From Euphorbia lathyris (lineage: Eukaryota; Streptophyta; Magnoliopsida; Malpighiales; Euphorbiaceae): a stretch of 64,000 bases of DNA. Below, piece after piece: positions 10,100-20,627 of the stretch; the stretch's first letter is position 1; the number at the start of each line of letters is the position of its first letter. The stretch spans positions 60,024,895 through 60,088,894 of the forward strand of contig NC_088912.1 in assembly GCF_963576675.1 (NCBI RefSeq), read 5' to 3'. Position numbers and translations under genes: made by a program. Below the pieces are notes generated by a model. The model did not search any database. It worked only from the letters and a program-made list of their open reading frames with translations, and was not told where the DNA came from.

Positions 10100-10755
10100 C
10101 TCTTTTAAGGCTCTTATAGAACGACATACATCATTTGGCCGAACAGGAAATGAAACACCCCAATGAATTTATTTTCCCATTCAATTTTTGTACATCATTC
10201 ATCTTCTTTGGTGGCTCCATATTAATGATAGCTTAAATCTTGTCTGGATTTTCTTCAATACCCCATTGAGAGATCATAAAGCTTAAAAACTTACTAGAAG
10301 ATACACCGAATGTGCATTTTTCTGGATTCAATTTGAGATTGTGCTCCTATAGAGTAGTGAAGATCGTAGCTAAATCAGCTCCATGCTCCTCCACATTTCG
10401 ACTTTTGACAATCATATCATCAACATAGATTTCCACCTTGTCACTGATGACATTATTTGGATATTTTATTTACCAGTCTTTGGTATGTAGCACCTGCATT
10501 TTTAAACTGAACGACATTACTTTGTAACCATAAGTACCTTCATCTATTCGAAAACATGTTCGTATCAAATCCTCCGGATCCATCAGGATTTGATGATATC
10601 CAGCTGTTGCATCAAAAAGCGAATAAATCACATAACCTGTTGTTGAATCAATCATCATGTCAATGCAAGGCAATGGATATTAATCCTTTGGGAAAACTTT
10701 ATTCAAATCTATGAAATCAACACATAAACTCCATTTGTTACTAAGGGATAAATGA
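10100..10755 (-). pseudogene. Tat-type reverse transcriptase fragment
   Basis: Minus-strand RT. 10673-10470 reads MPCIDMMIDSTTGYVIYSLF and GYHQILMDPEDLIRT, the conserved thumb-side blocks. The catalytic YVDDMIVKSR box is at 10427-10416 in another frame, followed by LKLNPEKCTFGV. Frameshifts separate the blocks. The frame ends at about 10755, where unrelated LTR-like DNA begins. Gag and protease of this element are not in the window, so it is 5'-truncated or split. Confidence 0.8.
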
Positions 10756-11270
10756 CTGATGCGCCCCCGAGCTGTCGCTTGAGAGCTCACTAAGGGATAA
10801 ATTACCCCATCATTATCAAGTAATAAAATCTGGACAAGTCCATATATCGAATCCACAAGATTTATACCGCAAGTACCAAACTACCAGGCTTCTAATGTTA
10901 TATAGGCTATGGGGGGTTTTAGATTGAGTTTTATCCAAGTTAAACCTACTCCTAAGTGATCTTAAGCAAGGTAATTTAACCTGGAAGTGGATGGAATGAT
11001 ACGATAACACTATTTTCAACCTAATGTAAAAAACTTAATTGCTAATCTAATCTCAGTTGCTTAGGCCAAAGGCGATTAAACCTACTTATCCTTCTAGGGT
11101 TCCTAGTCTGTTATTCCCTAGTTAGGCCGAAACTAGCTCTTTGGTTCAGCAATTTGGTCTTACCAACTATGAGGTTGTCAATCTCATAGGTTCTTCGATT
11201 AGGGTTAATTAAATTCGACTCGCAATATGAAACTAGACGATATTTGGATTATTGAATGATTTAAACCAAT
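10756..11270. repeat. LTR-like sequence A
   Basis: Opens TGATGCGCCCCCGAGCTG and continues AAGTAATAAAATCTGGACAAG and ATATCGAATCCACAAG, wording typical of plant Ty3 LTR 5' ends. It abruptly replaces Tat RT sequence. The hAT element at 11271 interrupts it, and it probably continues to about 11930. Boundaries are uncertain. Confidence 0.45.
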
Positions 11271-11861
11271 CAGGGGTGGAGCCAGCCCAGGGCTCGGGGA
11301 TTCCGCTGGCTCCACCCTTGAGTAAAATTTTCTCGGTAGTTGATAGCCCCCCTAATTATAGTATATTAATGCGTGTTTGTAATGTTATAACAATATGTTG
11401 AGGTGGTTGGGTTGGTTAAAAGACTTGTTTTTATGTAAAAGGTCATGGGTTCAAACCCCTTAAACCTCATTTTTTTGCTATTATATCTAATTTATTTTTT
11501 CCCTACAACTCTTTTAAACTTTTTTTCAAATATAATTTTTAAGCAATTAATGTTGGATTTATAAAAGATTAAATATCTCTACTTCTTTTAGGCCTAAGAC
11601 TTTTAATTTTTTAGCAGTCAACACAAAAAAAACGACAAAAATGTTGGTGTCTTAGTTTAGAAAATCAACATTGGACATATAGGAAATTAAATAAGTTTTA
11701 CGCTTTTCACTTTGGCCAAAATGAAGCAGTTTTATCATGCTAAAGGCTAAAAAAAATTTTGCCCAGCCCTTACGGGCCGCACTTTAAAAAATTACCGCAA
11801 ACTACACAACTAAATTTTAGCCCCCCCCCCCCCCAAGCCTCAAATCCTGGCTCCGCCACTG
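11271..11861. mobile_element. Non-autonomous hAT element with Tip100-like termini
   Basis: Left terminus CAGGGGTGGAGCCAG and right terminus CTGGCTCCGCCACTG are inverted copies of the Tip100-type hAT end CAGGGGCGGAG. About 590 bp, no transposase frame, a run of 14 C residues near 11821-11834, and an internal GGGTTCAAACCCC box at 11447-11459. The flanking 8 bp (AAACCAAT and GTGACAAC) do not match, so the target duplication is lost or the ends are slightly off. Confidence 0.65.
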
Positions 11862-11929
11862 GTGACAACAACTCACTGACATAGAATACTCCAAGGCATA
11901 GGGTGCTTAATTGAAACTTAATGGAAATG

Positions 11930-13575
11930 GCGATCCGCATGCACATAGCTATAGTATATTGATTCTCGTAAAGTATATAGCATTTAATAGGACAAGTGTA
12001 TCCTATCGCAACAAGTAATATTGTGCTAAGCACGAGATCGAACCACAAAGACTATTTATTACAACTAGTAAATTTACCTAGAATGATCTAATTGTTTAGA
12101 GGGTTGGATAAAGATTTGGGTTTTTGAATAACTAATTAACTAATTGAAAGCAATAAAGATACAAAATAAAGCGAACAATTGATAGGGTAGAAGGTGGATT
12201 TATGGATGGCACAATCTAGGATGAGGAATCCTTTGATTAAATCCTATGTATGGGTTTAGGGAGTTCAGATCTATGTTTTACCAATGATTGAAGGTAATTG
12301 TCCTAAGTGAAAGACTAATGTGATCAGTATTCGTCCTTCCTATTCACATGCATCCGGGTGACGTCTTGATTAGGCATATACCCTAGGTCATGCAAAACAT
12401 TAGGTTTATTGACAACTAAGGCTAAAGCCGTAGCCCAGCCACAAAGCCTCATTCCTAGTGGTCTCTAGCGAAGTCAGGTTAACACAAATTCGGTATAGAC
12501 GATTCCGTGGTCAGGTTCTCATCTATCTATAATCCTATTTAATGTCAGGGTCACAGGGATTAAGCACATTATATACATAAACAGGCTGGTTGATCATTAT
12601 CAATGTTCATTCTAGCATAAATCTTGTTCCTAACAATTTCTAGGCACTAAGCATGCATAAACTGATCAATCAAAGGTTCTAGATCCCTAATCATAAATAT
12701 TCATACAATCAATTTCATCCCCATCCCAAATTGGATGGGGACCAGTTCATAGACAAACCAATCATAGCAATAGGCATATATGAAAAATGGAAAAAGCTTC
12801 AATTAAATATAAAAGGAAAAGATAAAAGGGAGAGATAGAAATCCAAAACCCGTTTTGCCGATTCCAATTACAGAAATAGAAGATGAGGAACTTCTCCCAT
12901 CAATTGTTCTCGAAAGAAATAACAAAACAGAAATAAACCTAATCTAGAAAGCTGGAAATCTAATCTAAAAAGCAAAAAGAACTATTCTGAAATTTAAGTC
13001 TACATTATGACGACTCCCCCCGAATAATGAAGATTAGCTCCCTATTTATAGAGTTAGGGAGAAACCCTAATGTCTCCGGGGGCAAAATGGGCTATTATAA
13101 AGTGTTTTAATGGGCTTCAGGCCCAAATCCACGCATTCCAGCAAGGGGGAAGGCGCTGGTGCGCCTTTCCCCGCCTCGTCTCGTCGAGACTAGGAGTGTC
13201 TCGACGAGACGAGGGCCTGTCTCGACGAGACATGTATTGTCTCGACGAGACAGGTCCTAAATGGGGCGATTTTGCTCCGGCTTTTATCTGTTTAGGTCCC
13301 TGGGCTTCCGAAAAGTGCTCTAATGGTTCCTGATGAATTCCAAAAGTGCTTTGACGGTCCCTAAATAATCCGAAAATGCTCCAATAGGCTTGGGTCTGGT
13401 TTGGAAATGCTCAAATAGTCCTGAAAAACCATGAAAACATCGAAAATGCCATTAATAATGGAAAATACTAATTTTAACTAAAAACTATCAAATTAATACA
13501 GAAACTTAACTAAAAGCTAATTAAAACAAACTAAATTAATCCTAAAAACCCTATATAAATGGGAGCTATCATATA
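11930..13575. repeat. LTR-like sequence B with palindrome cluster
   Basis: Contains ACAAGTGTATCCTATCGCAAC, AAGTAATATTGTGCTAAGCACG and ATCGAACCAC, typical of Ty3 LTRs, then about 1.5 kb without coding sequence. It ends near TATATAAATGGGAGCTATCA. No pol is attached, so it may be a solo LTR. It carries the TCTCG/CGAGA cluster at 13176-13253. Exact ends and target duplication were not resolved. Confidence 0.4.
13176..13253. repeat. Cluster of GTCTCG-N-CGAGAC palindromes
   Basis: Four closely spaced copies of a 13-bp near-palindrome, GTCTCG(A/T)CGAGAC, in alternating orientation, separated by 5-12 bp. The arms are perfect 6-bp inverted repeats. The cluster lies near the end of LTR-like sequence B. 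Confidence 0.8.
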
Positions 13576-14683
13576 TGCAATTGATCGTGGGACTTTAATT
13601 CCTAGTCTCAACATTCCATAAATAATTCACATGTAACATGAAAAAGATATTTATATATATGTTTCAATCTCTTCAGGATTCTAAAACTTTCAAACTAAAA
13701 GGATAACATGTTAAGCCTTTCTTCTAATGAAAATCCAGTAAAACCAATGGCCATGGCTGAGAGTGATCAAAGAAGAGTGGGGAACCTCTCAAAAACTAAA
13801 AATGTACCTCATCCTAACAACTATCAGATACAGTTTGCTTTGTTATCTGAGCAATAGAGCAGTTGTACTTATAACCTAATGACAGGAGAGATCACTCACA
13901 ACAGATTCCAAAATTCTCCTAGCTTCTACTAACTCCCCCGGGGTCTGCAAAAAGTAATTGATCATTAACACATATGGCGTAAAGGTGCAATTCAAAAATT
14001 GTTCAGATGATACTGAACTTTTCATATACATTTGGTTTTGTAGCAGTAGCACCAAAAGCCAGCAACAACCTTATAACGCCCATATGTTCGCCTCTTGCGG
14101 CATGGTGAATAGGCTGACAAGAAAACAAAGTTATCTCATTATGCAAGTGTCTAATGCAGGCTTCAAAGCTAAGATCACATAACACCGTCTTTTAAAACAT
14201 TTCCAGTCCCTTTCAGACAGCCGAAGTCACATTATTATCTAACCAAAACCAATCAAACACATCTACAACGGTGAAAAGAAACTGGAGAAATCTCGATGAG
14301 AATCCACCAAACAAAAATGTCAAGCTATCTCTTAAAGTTTTAGCTAATATTGTAATAAAATTAAAATTGCAAGCCTCCTAAACTCAATGAAGATTTAGCT
14401 TTTTATACTCACTGTATCACCCTCAGTATTAACTGTTTCTACCATCCTTTTGACACACTCCGCATCGGTAGCAAAGTTCAAAAGAAGTCGGGCAACCTCG
14501 GTGTAACCTACAACAGGAAAAGCAAATAAAGAAATTAATCAAATCCAAGGAATCATGGACAGAAAATTTCAACTAAGAAGTTGAAAGTTTGTGATTGTTG
14601 CTTACCCTCACCACACGCATCAAAGGTATTCCATCTTCATCCTTAGCCTCCACATTTGCATTAACTACATCAGTGAGAGTGTT

Positions 14684-15251
14684 TGTTGAGAAAAGTAACT
14701 ATTAATTTAAAACAATTAAATAAAATAAGTATTATTATGAAGTCTCAATTAATGAGAGACTATTTTTGTAATTTGTATTATTGAAGGATTGGTTTTTGTA
14801 ATTTATAATTAAAAGAAAACAAAATGGAAATGTTGACCATCGAATTCGGTGGTCAATGGCAAAATTAATTGTGCCAGCAAATTTGCTGGCACAATTAATT
14901 ACAAGAAGTCTCCATCTTGGCTTATAAAAGCCAATGTCAGTTCTCAAATAATTGCGAAAAAAGGGGAGTTAATAGATGGAGCAAAAGAAATGTAGTGAGA
15001 GAGTTTTTTGTGAGAGTTAATTCTCCGGTTAGGAGAATTTAATTTGGAGAGGGTAGTTTAATTATTTTGGGGAGAGATAAAAATAGTAAGATAATTATTT
15101 TGGGTATTTTCGGGAAACACATTGGTGCTATTATTTTTGTTTTGTCTCATTGGAGAACACTCTCTTGTAAACCTCATAAATTTAATAAAATTCTTGTGCT
15201 TTGAGATTTATCGCTTCCGTTAAATTGTCGCAATACAGAGAATTTCCCATA
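14684..15251 (+). repeat. 5' LTR of miniature element, with two palindromes
   Basis: TGTTGAG...CCC(A)TA. It holds a 24-bp palindrome at 14833-14856 (arms TTGACCATCGAA / TTCGGTGGTCAA, one mismatch) and a perfect 38-bp palindrome at 14863-14900 (left arm AATTAATTGTGCCAGCAAA, no loop). Confidence 0.85.
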
Positions 15252-15389
15252 AGTGGTATCAGAGCTATGGTTGTTGGGGCTCCTGCTGATAGCGTCACGC
15301 ACCAAATGAATTGGACGTGAGAAAATGGAGAAAATGAGAAGTAGTTGAGGGAGTTTTCCTTGCCCAAGGTTCAAAAGGAAAAAGGGAAA

Positions 15390-15561
15390 TTCCTCAATGT
15401 GGTCATTGCAAAAAGTATGGTCATGATGAGAAGGACTGTTGGCACAAGGGGAAGCCTCAATGTTTCAAGTGCAAGAAGTTTGGGCACGTGCAACGGAATT
15501 GCAGAAACAAGAGAAAAAGTGTCAATTTGGAACATTATGTCAACAAACAAGAATTTGCTTA
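15390..15561 (+). pseudogene. Gag remnant with two CCHC zinc knuckles
   Basis: Short frame in the miniature element reading IPQCGHCKKYGHDEKDC, then CFKCKKFGHVQRNC, two consecutive C-x2-C-x4-H-x4-C nucleic-acid-binding knuckles, ending at a stop after NKQEFA. The spacing is intact in both knuckles although the rest of gag is absent. It could bind RNA if expressed; the usual role of such knuckles is genomic RNA packaging. No in-frame ATG was found close upstream, so expression is uncertain. Confidence 0.7.
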
Positions 15562-15751
15562 AATTAGAGAGAAGTGCTCCAATAGTTGAAGGTTGATGAG
15601 AAGTGCATCAACAAATCGATTCGGTGAGAAGTGCTCCGAGAAGTTATTTGCGGAGAGAAGTGCTCCGTTTACAAGGTGATGATGGGAAAGTATATCATAA
15701 ATATATTGAAAAAAAAAATTAAAGTTTTAAATTAATAGTTAATGGGAAGAT

Positions 15752-16316
15752 TTTTGAGAAAATTAACTATTAATTTAAAACAATTAAATAAAATAAGTAT
15801 TATTATGAAGTCTCAATTAATGAGGGACTATTTTTTGTAATTTATATTATTGAAGGATTGTTTTTGTAATTTATAATTAAAAGAAAAAAGGAAATGTTGA
15901 CCACCGAATTCGGTGGTCAATGGAAAAGTTAATTGTGCCAGCAAATTTGCTGCCACAATTAATTACAAAAAGTCTCCATCTAGGCTTATAAAAGCCAATG
16001 CCAATTCTCAAATAATTGTGAAAAAAAGGGAGTTAATAGAGGGAGCAAAAGAAATATAGTGAGAGAGTTTTTTGTGAGAGTTAATTCTCCGGTTAGGAGC
16101 TTTTAATTTGGAGAGGATAGTTTAATTATTTTGGGGGGAGACAAAAATAGTAAGATAATTATTTTGGATATTTTCGGGAAACACCTCGGTGCTATTATTT
16201 TTGTTTTGTCTCATTGGAGAACACCCTCTTGTAAACCTCATAAATTTAATAAAATTCTTGTGCTTTGAGATTTATCGCTTCCGCTAAATTGTCGCAATAC
16301 AGAGAAATTCCCAACA
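15752..16316 (+). repeat. 3' LTR of miniature element
   Basis: Near-identical to 14684-15251. Here the 24-bp palindrome (15897-15920) is perfect (TTGACCACCGAA / TTCGGTGGTCAA), while the longer palindrome (about 15928-15966) has one mismatch. Ends CCCAACA just before the GTGTT duplication. Confidence 0.85.
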
Positions 16317-17130
16317 GTGTTGTGGTTCAACTGCTGACTACATAGAGTTGGAAAAGCAACAACTCCTTTGAATGTAAAAACACTTAAAATAAGTTCAATT
16401 CTCAAGAACTGAAAACCAAAAGCTGTATTCACTTACAAGTAGGTGCTTGAATCAACCAAAGTATTTGAGTATCTCACAGTTGCACAAGCCCAAATCCATG
16501 CCCTAAGAGTGAGAAATTGAGGCCTAAACTGAAGCTGTTGCATTAACAATTCCATGTCTCAGTACAAAACTTGTTACTTCAAATCAAAGCTTAACTAACA
16601 AAGCGAAAAAGTATAAAGAACTTAAAAAAGTACAAACTGAACTTGCAAAGCCTGCTTTTCAAATTCACTGAAAGTAGCTAATATATCATAACATTGAGGC
16701 AAATAGATCAAATAAGGGTACCAAAATGAACTTTTTCCTTTACCCATTTCGAACAACAAACAAACAGCCAATATCTGCATAAGAAATTTAGCAAAATGAA
16801 AGGCATCAATACCCATAAATTTGAGTGAAGTAATGAAAAAATTGAAGACAAATCATTTTAAGAAACATAGTTTGCTTTAAGATAGTGGTTAGGAAGCACT
16901 AGTTTAACTGCAAATGTGATGGCCTCAATATTCTTATAGTGGCAACATATCAGACTACCAATTAATTATTTTCAGAAAACTAAAATCATCTCAAAGATTG
17001 TTAGGGTTACTTAACCAAAATGGTCCCCAAACCCCAGGAATTAACAACTTGCTCTATCATAGAGCCATATGACAAGTAGAAGTACCACAAATTAAAGCCA
17101 TGTGATGACCTATTGTTTCCTTGTCATCCA

Positions 17131-17519
17131 CTGTAAAGAATAATAATTTCAATTATATCACTTACATTCAACAAACATACAAGATATCACTTACATTCAA
17201 CAAACATACAAGATTTATTATGCTATTCTGAATATCATAGATTTAAAGTTAATATCAAACATATCCACACTCCATAGATAGACAACTGTTATGTGCTAAT
17301 ATGGGTGCACCGAATTATGTTCAAATTATGTTCTTAATCATCAAGGGAGTGTAAGATGATTACATTACAAAACTCCACCTTATGCTTTAAATTTCTGAAA
17401 ACTCCATTGCTAGTCTACAGAACAGATATAAAATATACAATTCTCTAGGGCCATTGAGAGGATATGACAGCAAATACACAAGTATTTCAACTAGAATACA
17501 GAAAATCATCACATTAAAC
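17131..17519. other. Probable ankyrin-gene intron or flank
   Basis: AT-rich, no coding frame. It contains a short tandem duplication (AAGATATCACTTACATTCAAC... around 17160-17215). It ends where the copia2 LTR begins. Confidence 0.35.
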
Positions 17520-19331
17520 TGTAGGAATATAGACAAGCCTAGGCGCAGCGGAATAATAAAATTTTATCTATTTCCCTTTTCCAAGATCTGTTAATTGTTA
17601 TTTCATATAAAGAGGGATAGAAAGTAACACCTTCGGTGAAGAACTATCTACGGTTGCAAACGAGGTGCCCATAAATCTTAATCTGTGTATCATGAACAAC
17701 AAAAGAAACAACACAGAAAAAGATAACTAATCAGTAATCAACCTTAATAATAACAATCGCAATGATTGCCTCTAACAGAAATCGATACGAGATCAAAGAG
17801 AGAGTAAGAAAGATTGTAATTAGCCGAGACGGTTGCGGAACGATTCCTCTAGCCCTTCTATTTAGTGTTAGTCGAATTATGGGGTTAGGGAGTCTAGTTA
17901 TAGACTTCTCCAAACCCTAATCCAAGTTGTGTTAGGTAATTAAATAATTGGAATCTTATTCGGAATAGGATTCCTAATTAGATAATTAAATAAGCACTTT
18001 ACTATTATCTAAATAATAACTAATTATATCTAGATAATTATTATTAATCAAATTAATAATTTATTAATGTTAGGGATAATTAATTAGAGTTTCAATCACA
18101 TAAAAACTTCTAATTAATATTATCAGATAATCTTTTAATTTAATTCATAACCATAATCAAATTATAATTATTAATCAAATTAATTTATCCCCTAATTAAT
18201 ATATAAATTTCAGCCCATATATATAGTGTCTCACTAATTACATTTTCGTCCTCCGATTCCAAGTCCCATATGCGACCCATTAGGTTCTTTATTGCCACTA
18301 GCCGTATATATCCTTTGAAATTATTCATCACGATTAATTCCAACATATATATAACGGAATACCGTCACGAGCTGTTACTAGCAGAACCTATGATATTCCC
18401 CCAGAGCAATTAAGAAGTCAGGTTGATAACTGATGTTAACCTTTCTGTATTAGGTACAGTATAATACGATCCTTCATCAACTATATCTTGTCGGTCAATT
18501 CCTTATAACCATGGAACGTGTCAAGGTTACATATAACGAAGAGTCCGGTTTTACTTGTACAGGTTGAATTCACTCTGAAAGATAAGTTAAGTGAAATGTT
18601 CATTTCTACTCTTAACTCTATCACCTTGCAAGGATTTCAGTCAATTCACCACAAGCGGCCATTTGGATATATCTCCCACTTATTGGGAGTGACGAATGCT
18701 CAATCTGACATTAACTATTCTGCAATTACTTTGTGTGATACCCAACCCTGCTCTCACACACCCCAGGCTCTCACCTGTTGGATCGTGCTCGCACAGAATC
18801 AAAGTATCAGACTCCATAATCCAGAATCACTAATTAACGAATGTTTGAGTCTGAGGATTAGTTATACCTACTAATACCAATGAGGTGAACAGTTGACACT
18901 TTTAGATAAATTAATCCATGCTGTTATCTCAAGTCGGGTCCCAATCCTAATGAACTCCTTCACCGGATCCATGTAACTGCCTAGATATCTAAATATCTAA
19001 AGCTTATGAGATCAGCTTTCTGTCTCGACAGAAAACACTGTTACATGCAAGTCTCAACAGTAATATGCCAACCCCTATAACATATTACTTGACTTATGTT
19101 GATTTTAAGTCTATTGGTCTATTATAAAGTATAGTCTCACTTCATGCTTGTATGAACACTTTATAACTACTTAAATAAACTTAGGATTACTTTCTTTATG
19201 AAAGATTTGTGCCTTTATATATAGTTACATTTTAATGCTATATATCTGATTAAACAAATGACTAAATAAACAATTTATTCATTAATATTTATATCCTAAA
19301 ACAATTGTTTTTAGGACACTAAACTCCAATA
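17520..19331 (-). repeat. 3' LTR of copia2 (minus)
   Basis: Read on the minus strand it starts TATTGGAGTTTAGTGTCC (expected TGTTGG) at 19331 and ends CCTACA at 17520. It resembles the copia1 LTR at 20628 (TGTTGGGGTTTTAGTGTCC...) and the solo LTR at 60633 through much of its length, including the GTGGGCAC...TTGCAA block near its 3' end. A GTGGGAGAA polypurine tract lies just outside at 19340. No gene is inside; frames such as 18518-18874 are LTR sequence. Confidence 0.8.
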
Positions 19332-19662
19332 TTCTCCCACTTGGACTAAAGCCAATTGTTTCTGAAACATTCCCATAAGCGTTCGAATGACGATCATGAA
19401 CCTTTTGGGGGAAGGCATTCTTTTAAATGAATCTATAAGATTGTGCCTTGGTGGGCACTCTTTTAATTCTCACATCTACTCTTGTTGTTATCTCTCGAAA
19501 GAGATGGTAATGATTGAGGTAGTGTTTGGACGTATTATGAGATTGCGGGTCCTTAGCAAGAGCAACAGCCCTATTGTTAATCTCATTAACAATGTCAGGT
19601 ACCACGCCTAGTTCATTAATGAACTTGCATTCCAAACTTCCTTTTAGCTGCTTCTGAAGATG

Positions 19663-19706
<44 letters not shown>

Positions 19707-20627
19707 ATATATACTCTAATTTAATTTACTGGCTCGGTCACGATTTCCTGCTCGGAACTATTCCAGCTAATCGTACCTCTTTCAGAATAAACTTGTATTC
19801 CGTAATATCATCTTTATCTGTTTGATGACTTATATCTGAAAGTCTCCAACTTTCAAATTTCATCTCCATATACCCGGAACATATCTTCAGTCATTTTAAG
19901 TACTTAAGAATGTTCTTGACAACAATCCAGTGACCATCACTCGGATTGACCTATAATCGACTTTGTCATGCTTAAAGCAAAAGTGATGTTAGGTCTAGTG
20001 CAAAACGCTTTGAGCACTTTGTCAACGTGTTTAGACTAGGAGGGGTCAAGCAGTCTTCTCAATCTATCTCCATAGATCTTAATCCTTAAGATGTAAGCTG
20101 CTTCTCCTAAGTCTATTATGGAGAATTTTATCCGATAACCAAAATTTTCACCGATTGCAGTATAGCTACGTCGTTCCCATTAGTAGAATATCATTGATGT
20201 CTAATACTAAGTAAACGACCAAACTCCCACTAGTTTACATGTAAAGGCTTATACGAGCTCCCACTAGCTTGCATGTATAGGTTTACAAGAGCCTTCCATA
20301 AGTCGTAGGTTCATCATCTAACACGTGAACCTCTTCATCGTCTCCCACTAGAAATCCAAATCTCTTTGGGATTTCATCGGCTCCCACTAGAAATCCAAAT
20401 CTCTTTGGGATTTGATGAACTCGACCAGACCTATGAGTTAGTAATGTCACCAGTGTCTCATCTTGTGAGACAGATTCGGGTTCCACCATCGCTTCCGCTC
20501 AGCTAATCCTTCTTCTTGAACTTCTTCAAGTTCAATCACGCTTTCTACTTGTGTTTCTAGAAGAAACTCTTTCTCTAGAAATACAGTGTTTGGATACTAT
20601 TACTTTCGATCATCCGAATGATAGAAG
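19332..20627 (-). pseudogene. Copia2 RT/RNase H and integrase-tail remnants
   Basis: Minus-strand copia pol fragments ending next to the copia2 3' LTR. 19660-19400 holds the C-terminal RNase H (NNRAVALAKDPQSHNTSKHY...HLFREITTRVDVRIKRVPT). 20030-19800 holds the RT/RNase H connection (CTRPNITFA, VKNILKYLK-like, frameshifted). 20489-20283 holds the spacer between integrase and RT (IPKRFGFLVG...DDEEVHVLDDEPT), very close to copia1 (RFGFLVGDDDEVPVLEDEP). The spacer has a 39-bp in-frame tandem duplication. An (AT)n run at 19663-19711 replaces part of RNase H. Cut at 20627 by the copia1 insertion. Confidence 0.78.
19663..19711. repeat. (AT)n microsatellite
   Basis: About 49 bp of nearly uninterrupted TA dinucleotides inside the copia2 RNase H remnant. 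Confidence 0.9.

Larger units (their letters stand above)
3323..10755 (-). mobile_element. Tat-lineage Ty3 retrotransposon, 5'-truncated
   Basis: Composite of the candidate 3' LTR (3323-3974), the opposite-strand extra ORF (4114-7551, itself interrupted at 4539-6400) and pol (7965-10755). The order LTR, antisense ORF, integrase, aRNase H, RNase H, RT matches a Tat element read right to left. Gag, protease, primer site and 5' LTR are missing. Confidence 0.65.
14684..16316 (+). mobile_element. Miniature non-autonomous LTR element with zinc-knuckle remnant (TRIM/TR-GAG-like)
   Basis: Two LTRs of about 565-568 bp (14684-15251, 15752-16316) enclose about 500 bp of internal sequence. The whole is flanked by perfect 5-bp duplications GTGTT (14679-14683 and 16317-16321). 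A Met-tRNA-type primer site TGGTATCAGAGC is at 15254-15265. The internal region codes only for a gag remnant with two CCHC knuckles. No protease, RT or integrase. It is inserted in an ankyrin exon. LTR2 starts TTTTGAG where LTR1 has TGTTGAG, a point change. Confidence 0.85.
13876..17130 (-). pseudogene. Ankyrin-repeat protein gene, 3' exons, split by a mini LTR element
   Basis: Minus-strand exons inferred from splice sites. The last exon is 13944-13876 (after TTTTTGCAG; TPGELVEARRILES...; stop TAG 13878-13876). An exon starting at 14113 (after TTGTCAG) reads PIHHAARGEHMGVIRLLLA, a clear ankyrin helix pair. 14507-14413 (TGTTGTAG acceptor, GTGAGT donor) reads GYTEVARLLLNFA. An exon ending at 14606 (donor GTAAGC) reads NANVEAKDEDGIPL. 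That last exon is interrupted by the element at 14684-16316 and resumes at 16322 with an open frame (FPTLCSQQLNHN). A possible further exon starts at 17130. Likely a host gene whose copy here is disrupted. The family member was not identified. Confidence 0.62.

Noticed and set aside
11447..11459. GGGTTCAAACCCC as part of a tRNA gene
   Set aside because: No cloverleaf can be built around it.
13070..13333. 87-codon frame through the GTCTCG cluster
   Set aside because: Lies in LTR-like sequence; the protein is just a translation of the palindrome array.
18518..18874. 118-codon plus-strand frame
   Set aside because: Antisense within the copia2 LTR; no family resemblance.
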